A DNA stretch of 64,000 bases, from NCBI RefSeq assembly GCF_001570545.1, contig NZ_BBXD01000009.1, positions 124,001 through 188,000 of the forward strand, read 5' to 3'. Each line of letters begins with the position of its first letter. Position 1 is the first letter of the stretch. Source of the stretch: Herbidospora mongoliensis (GTDB lineage: Bacteria > Actinomycetota > Actinomycetes > Streptosporangiales > Streptosporangiaceae). The position numbers and the translations under genes were made by a program. Shown here piece by piece: positions 60,448 through 64,000 of the stretch. Under the pieces are notes generated by a model. That model ran no database searches. It saw nothing but the letters and a program-made list of their open reading frames with translations, and had not been told where the DNA came from.

Positions 60448-61089
60448 TCAGGCGCGGTGCCCTGCTCCCCAGTAGAACGGCCCAGAGGACGAGCGAATCG
60501 TGATGCGCCATCCGAGCTGCTCGAGTTGTCGTTCGAGGTCCGGCGGGCGGTGCGGGACTTTGACGATTCGGTAGGTGGTCCCGTCCATGAGCCGCCGTTG
60601 TATCGTCGCGGATTGCTCGCCCTCGATGAGTTCGTCGGCTGTGCGGTAGCCGTCGTCGACGAAGAACACCCGCCCCTCCGGTTTCAGGCAGTCGGCCACC
60701 AGCGACCAGAAGGACGCGAAGCGCTCAGGCGGAACGTGCGACAGCCAGAACCCGAAGAAGACAACGTCGTAATGACGGTCCGGCTGCCAGCGGAACAGGT
60801 CGGCCGACACGAAGCGCACCCGCTCGTTCCCGCTCACCCGCGTCGAGGCGATGGCGAGCATTTCCGGGGACGCGTCCACGGCGGTGACATCAGTGGCGTG
60901 CTGGAGCAGCTGGGTGGTCCAGTTGCCTGGGCCACAGGCGAGTTCGAGCACGCTGCCCGTCGGCCGGAACGCATCGAGCGCCGCCGACAGCTCAGAGGCG
61001 CCGGGAAAGGGTAGAGCGTGGCGCTCGTATTCTGCGGCAATCGCACGGTAGTAGACGACCTGTTCATCGAGCAGTTCTCGCAGGTTCAT
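60448..61089 (-). CDS. SAM-dependent class I methyltransferase
   Basis: 213 residues. Motif I is GSVLELACGPGNWTTQLLQ, motif II TAVDASPEML, and the acidic motif and FVSADLFRW follow, as in small-molecule class I methyltransferases. VVFFGFWLSHVPPERF is the motif IV region. No partner gene; the substrate is unknown. The region between it and the protease (60279-60447) holds no gene. Confidence 0.88.
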   Translation of the reverse strand: MNLRELLDEQVVYYRAIAAEYERHALPFPGASELSAALDAFRPTGSVLELACGPGNWTTQLLQHATDVTAVDASPEMLAIASTRVSGNERVRFVSADLFRWQPDRHYDVVFFGFWLSHVPPERFASFWSLVADCLKPEGRVFFVDDGYRTADELIEGEQSATIQRRLMDGTTYRIVKVPHRPPDLERQLEQLGWRITIRSSSGPFYWGAGHRA

Positions 61090-61204
61090 GGATCGACTAT
61101 CACCAAATCATTCGGCGGGTTGCAACACCGGCAAGATCGCATCGCTGATCCATTGAGACTGGCCATCCCGAATGAGAACCAGGCGCGCCAGACACACAAG
61201 CTGC

Positions 61205-61447
61205 CTAACGCAGCGCTATTTGATAACGGCACCCCTCGCCGACCTGGGGCATCAGCCGCGACACGTCCACGGCGACCCGGGCGTGCTCGCCCGCCCGCCA
61301 CGACGGCCGCGCGCCCAGCCGGACGACCAGGTCGGCCCGGCGGTGCGACCCGAGCCCGACCGCGCCAGGCTGCGGGCCCGACGGGGTGTCGTCGGCCTCG
61401 ACGTCGCTGTTGAACAGGCGCCGCATCATCGAACGGACCTTGCCCAT
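61205..61447 (-). CDS. Possible small protein
   Basis: 80 codons from ATG 61447. The product includes DTPSGPQPGAVGLGSHRRAD, VVRLGARPSWRAGEHARVAV and DVSRLMPQVGEGCRY. The sequence has the feel of a beta-strand domain rather than an antisense shadow, and no gene opposes it. I recognise no family. Flanks 61090-61204 and 61448-61644 show nothing else. Confidence 0.35.
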   Translation of the reverse strand: MGKVRSMMRRLFNSDVEADDTPSGPQPGAVGLGSHRRADLVVRLGARPSWRAGEHARVAVDVSRLMPQVGEGCRYQIALR

Positions 61448-61644
61448 TCCGCCGCAACTCCCCGCGCAGCGTCCGCCGTAGAAGACGTTTGATCTGAAGC
61501 TCGACGCCGGCGCAAAGCCCGTCGCGCGTGTTGGACCGCGTCGCATTCCTCACGGTTCGCGGCTGAGTGGATTCTCAGCGCCCCTCAGCGAGATCACAGC
61601 TCTGACAGAGCAAGCTCGTCGAGTCACAGGGCGGAGGAGTTCGG

Positions 61645-62688
61645 ATGAGAGCCAAGGCATTGGGCGGGCCGCGCAGGTGGCCCCGCGTTGCGGCGGTGTG
61701 GAGCTCGGCCTATGGGGCGGCCCACGTGTGGTGGCTGATGGACCCAGGGTCACCCTTGGCTCCTCCTGAGGAGCCGTTCTCGCCGGGCAGGTGGGTGGCG
61801 GTGACGCTCGCCTTCACGGCCGCGGCGGTGTGCTCACTGATCGCCGCCGGGACCGCACACCACTGGGCCGCACCTGCGCGGTGGACGCTGGTGGCGCTGG
61901 CGTGGGTGGCCGGGGCCGGGCTGATCGTCTATTCGTACGCGCTCGCCATCAGCCTCGCCACCATGCTTTTCGGCCAGGTCGACCACTGGGGAGCTCTGCT
62001 GACCCGCGCGGCCGGAGCGACGGCGGGCGCGCTGACGCTGGCGTGTGCCGTCGCCGAGCAGCGCAGGGTCCGGCGGGCCTGCGTCCACTGCGCCCGAGTC
62101 CACGGCCGTTCGCCGGAGCGGCGCACCGACCCCACACCGCGGTGGGCCTACCTCGCCGCCTACATAGCGATCGGTGGTTGCGCCGTTCGGGTGACCGCGC
62201 TGGTACTCGACTCCATGACGGCGCACGAGCCGCTGCCGTTCACGCTCGGTTCGCCTTTCGGGATCTTCGTCGTCCTGATGATCCTGGCCGGCACCCTCCT
62301 GCCGCTGGCACTGGTCCACCGGTTCGGCAGGATCTGGCCGCGCTGGGTGGTTCCGCTGGCAGGACGTGACGTGCCGCGATGGCTTGTGCTCGGACCCGCC
62401 TTGTTCGTCGGCGCGGGCCTGACCGGCTACTTCGGCGTGGCCGGGATGACGGCATGGCTCCTGGGCAAGGGCAACCTCGCCCAGGCTCCGGTCTGGAAGG
62501 TGTCGATGGAGATGTTCGGCTACACGTCGTGGGGCCTGGGCCTGCTCGCCGCCGCCATGTCCTACTACGGTTTGACCAGGCGGGATTGCCCTATTCCCAG
62601 GGCTCACCATCTCGCGGACCCGGAACGTCATCATGGCGCTCGGCTCTCATGGCCAGGCCCGAAGCGAGGCTCGACCCCGTCGGCATAA
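61645..62688 (+). CDS. Multi-pass membrane protein of unknown function
   Basis: 347 residues from ATG 61645 after GGCGGAGGAG. Seven to eight hydrophobic segments are visible (for example WVAVTLAFTAAAVCSLIAAG and FGIFVVLMILAGTLLPLALV). A cytoplasmic loop contains ACVHCARVHGR, a CxxC that could bind metal or be redox active. Similar proteins occur in actinomycetes, but I know no function. Confidence 0.7.
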   Translation: MRAKALGGPRRWPRVAAVWSSAYGAAHVWWLMDPGSPLAPPEEPFSPGRWVAVTLAFTAAAVCSLIAAGTAHHWAAPARWTLVALAWVAGAGLIVYSYALAISLATMLFGQVDHWGALLTRAAGATAGALTLACAVAEQRRVRRACVHCARVHGRSPERRTDPTPRWAYLAAYIAIGGCAVRVTALVLDSMTAHEPLPFTLGSPFGIFVVLMILAGTLLPLALVHRFGRIWPRWVVPLAGRDVPRWLVLGPALFVGAGLTGYFGVAGMTAWLLGKGNLAQAPVWKVSMEMFGYTSWGLGLLAAAMSYYGLTRRDCPIPRAHHLADPERHHGARLSWPGPKRGSTPSA

Positions 62689-63065
62689 AGCGTGTTCGAC
62701 GGTGTCGTATCAGAGGCGCTGAGGGCGGATGGCTCCCGATGCGGGGTCATGGCGGCGTCGCCCGGTCTTGGGTGACGCCGCCGCCGTCCTGGCGGTCAGA
62801 CGGCGATGCGTCCACCGGCGCACCACCGTCCCAGCAGGTCAAGCTCACACGCACGCCACTGGCGCTGATCGCGGGGGCCAACTGGGCCGCCTGCACCAAT
62901 GGCCGGCCGCCCGACTCGCCCAGGACTACCCTCACCGCGCACCCGACCTGCCCGCCGGGATGGAGGGCCGGCAGCGCAGCAGGCCGTCATCGCGCCGCCT
63001 GGCGCGACGCACGGCAGATGTCCCGCGACATCGAGAACAGGTCTTATACAGGCCGGTGAAAACGT
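62689..63065. other. Intergenic, no gene identified
   Basis: Open frames here on both strands are short and GC-driven. No start with a ribosome-binding site, no RNA gene and no clear repeat. It may hold gene debris, but nothing can be named. Confidence 0.4.
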
Positions 63066-63488
63066 CTAATAGGTGATGGTGCACCCGACAGCCGTGGGCA
63101 GCGGCGAGACGCTCGTATTGGGCACGAGGATCGCGAACCCGAAGCGCGCGCTCTGGCCCACGGGTATGACTTTGTTCCACGACGCGGGATTCCACTGATA
63201 CGTCGTCGGCCTCGTCACGTTCCAGTACTGGTGAACGACCGCACCCTGCGAATAGGCGAAGGCGATGATCGCCCACCAGTTGGTGGACGGCGTCGTGCCG
63301 GTGTTGTCGAATTCCGCGTCGACCTGCCACCTGTACTGCCCGTTGACCATCCCCCAGTAATTGGCTTTGAACGTCAGCTCGCAGGTCGCGGCATGGGCGG
63401 GGGTCACGGAGGTGAGCACGCTCGCCGCACCGAGTACGGCGGCCATCAGCCACGCGGTCAGGCGCCGACGGGCACGTCGTTCTGCCAT
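63066..63488 (-). CDS. Secreted CBM2-like (cellulose-binding family) protein
   Basis: 140 residues. The signal peptide (RRLTAWLMAAVLGAASVL) is cleaved near AHA. The mature ~105 residues resemble a stand-alone CBM2 domain: ATCELTFKANYWGMVNGQYR as the first strands, NTGTTPSTNWW, and conserved Trp in YWNVT and WNPASWNKVIPVGQSARFGF, with Cys at both ends (C35, C137) for the typical disulfide. No catalytic domain is attached. It probably binds cellulose or chitin outside the cell, or is a non-carbohydrate adhesion relative. Confidence 0.65.
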   Translation of the reverse strand: MAERRARRRLTAWLMAAVLGAASVLTSVTPAHAATCELTFKANYWGMVNGQYRWQVDAEFDNTGTTPSTNWWAIIAFAYSQGAVVHQYWNVTRPTTYQWNPASWNKVIPVGQSARFGFAILVPNTSVSPLPTAVGCTITY

Positions 63489-63753
63489 GGGCCTCTCCTG
63501 TCAGGAAGTGCGCGCATTCAAGTCACGCGCATAGGCGATGACCGAACGCTACGTTCGGCCCCGACCATCGTCAAATGTCGATGAAAGTTACAGCGAATTC
63601 ATGCTTTTCAGCCCTGAGGAAAAGAGATCCATGAAAAGGATTGTTATTCGCCGACGACAATGGCCGAGAGCCCGGCCGTTGTCTAACATCACCCGTATGG
63701 CCGACCAGCTCATTCACCTGTCCACGGCACTCGCCCGCGAAAAGTGATCCGCG

Positions 63754-64000
63754 ATGAAACCGAAGATCGAGCGTGACCTGCGCGTCCCGATGCGCGACGG
63801 GGCCTTGCTGCTGGCCGACCGGTGGACGCCCGCGACCGGGGGCGACGGTCTGCCGACCGCGCTCATGCGGACCCCCTACGGCCGGGGCGTCGCGGCCAGA
63901 AGCATGGCCGAGCCGCTGGTCCGGCACGGTTTCCAGGTGCTGGTGCAGAGCACACGCGGGACCTTCGGATCGGGCGGCGCGTTCGAGCCTCTGCGGCGTG
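63754..64000 (+). CDS. CocE/NonD-family hydrolase, N-terminal fragment
   Basis: 82 codons to the window end from ATG 63754. MKPKIERDLRVPMRDGALLL is the usual CocE/NonD start (beta-strand with MRDG), followed by LMRTPYGRG and VLVQSTRGTFGSGG, the canonical R-G-x-x-x-S-x-G segment of X-Pro dipeptidyl-peptidase-like alpha/beta hydrolases. The catalytic Ser lies beyond the window. A short upstream frame ending at 63747 is not convincing. Confidence 0.85.
   Translation, partial: MKPKIERDLRVPMRDGALLLADRWTPATGGDGLPTALMRTPYGRGVAARSMAEPLVRHGFQVLVQSTRGTFGSGGAFEPLRR

Noticed and set aside
63538-63747. Small plus-strand frame before the CocE/NonD gene
   Set aside because: Overlaps the promoter side of the CBM2-like gene, has no ribosome-binding site and no recognisable sequence.

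Overview
The window is a high-GC chromosome segment from a filamentous-type actinomycete. Evidence for this is the strong G/C third-position bias, frequent GTG starts, many GTGA/ATGA stop-start overlaps, a DosR/DosS-type two-component pair beside a tandem universal stress protein, ROK regulators and a thiopeptide-type RiPP cluster. The family is probably Streptosporangiales or a relative, but that is inference; no rRNA or other taxonomic marker is present.

Layout, left part. 1-2.6 kb: start of a ThDP enzyme, an NRAMP metal transporter and a bicupin. 2.7-8.7 kb: a tRNA-like element followed by a co-directional cassette of Zn-ribbon SDR, leucine-rich-repeat protein, ankyrin protein, MoxR AAA ATPase and VWA protein. 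It looks like a MoxR-VWA module whose VWA partner has lost its usual metallopeptidase part. 8.8-13.5 kb: cytochrome P450, histidine kinase and response regulator (convergent), and a universal stress protein with a DosR-like box. 13.5-27.0 kb: one long translationally coupled operon of ROK regulator, two ABC permeases, binding protein, intracellular GH15 and GH31, then two secreted GH31 enzymes. It reads as a complete make-import-degrade pathway for a cyclic alpha-gluco-oligosaccharide (cyclic tetrasaccharide, cyclobis-nigerosyl type) from starch.

Layout, middle part. 27.0-38.9 kb is a rearranged accessory island. It holds a kinase-like gene and two head-to-head Rhs C-terminal toxin cassettes (Hint plus a ParB-like toxin with its immunity protein; a YwqJ-like deaminase with SUKH-type immunity). 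These sit between inverted copies of the GH31-CBM20 gene, one of them broken, followed by a palindromic pair of IS5-type transposases and remnants of IS66 and IS1380. 38.9-46.0 kb carries ordinary small operons: a secreted protein, HxlR/flavin-binding/reductase, GNAT, and ROK/HAD/MFS. 46.2-46.8 kb is an IS3 remnant.

Layout, right part. 47.0-56.2 kb is a compact thiopeptide-type RiPP cluster in the order F-G-E-A-B-C-D: leader-binding ThiF-like protein, YcaO, azoline dehydrogenase, precursor, split LanB glutamylation enzyme, elimination enzyme and pyridine synthase. The precursor core has only two Cys and an unusual Ser spacing, and a perfect CebR/CelR-type operator (TGGGAGCGCTCCCA) lies at the first start codon. 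56.2-64.0 kb: nitroreductase/MarR pair with palindromic operators, a large secreted M6 metalloprotease with Asp-rich insert, a methyltransferase, a membrane protein, a secreted CBM2-like protein and the start of a CocE/NonD hydrolase.
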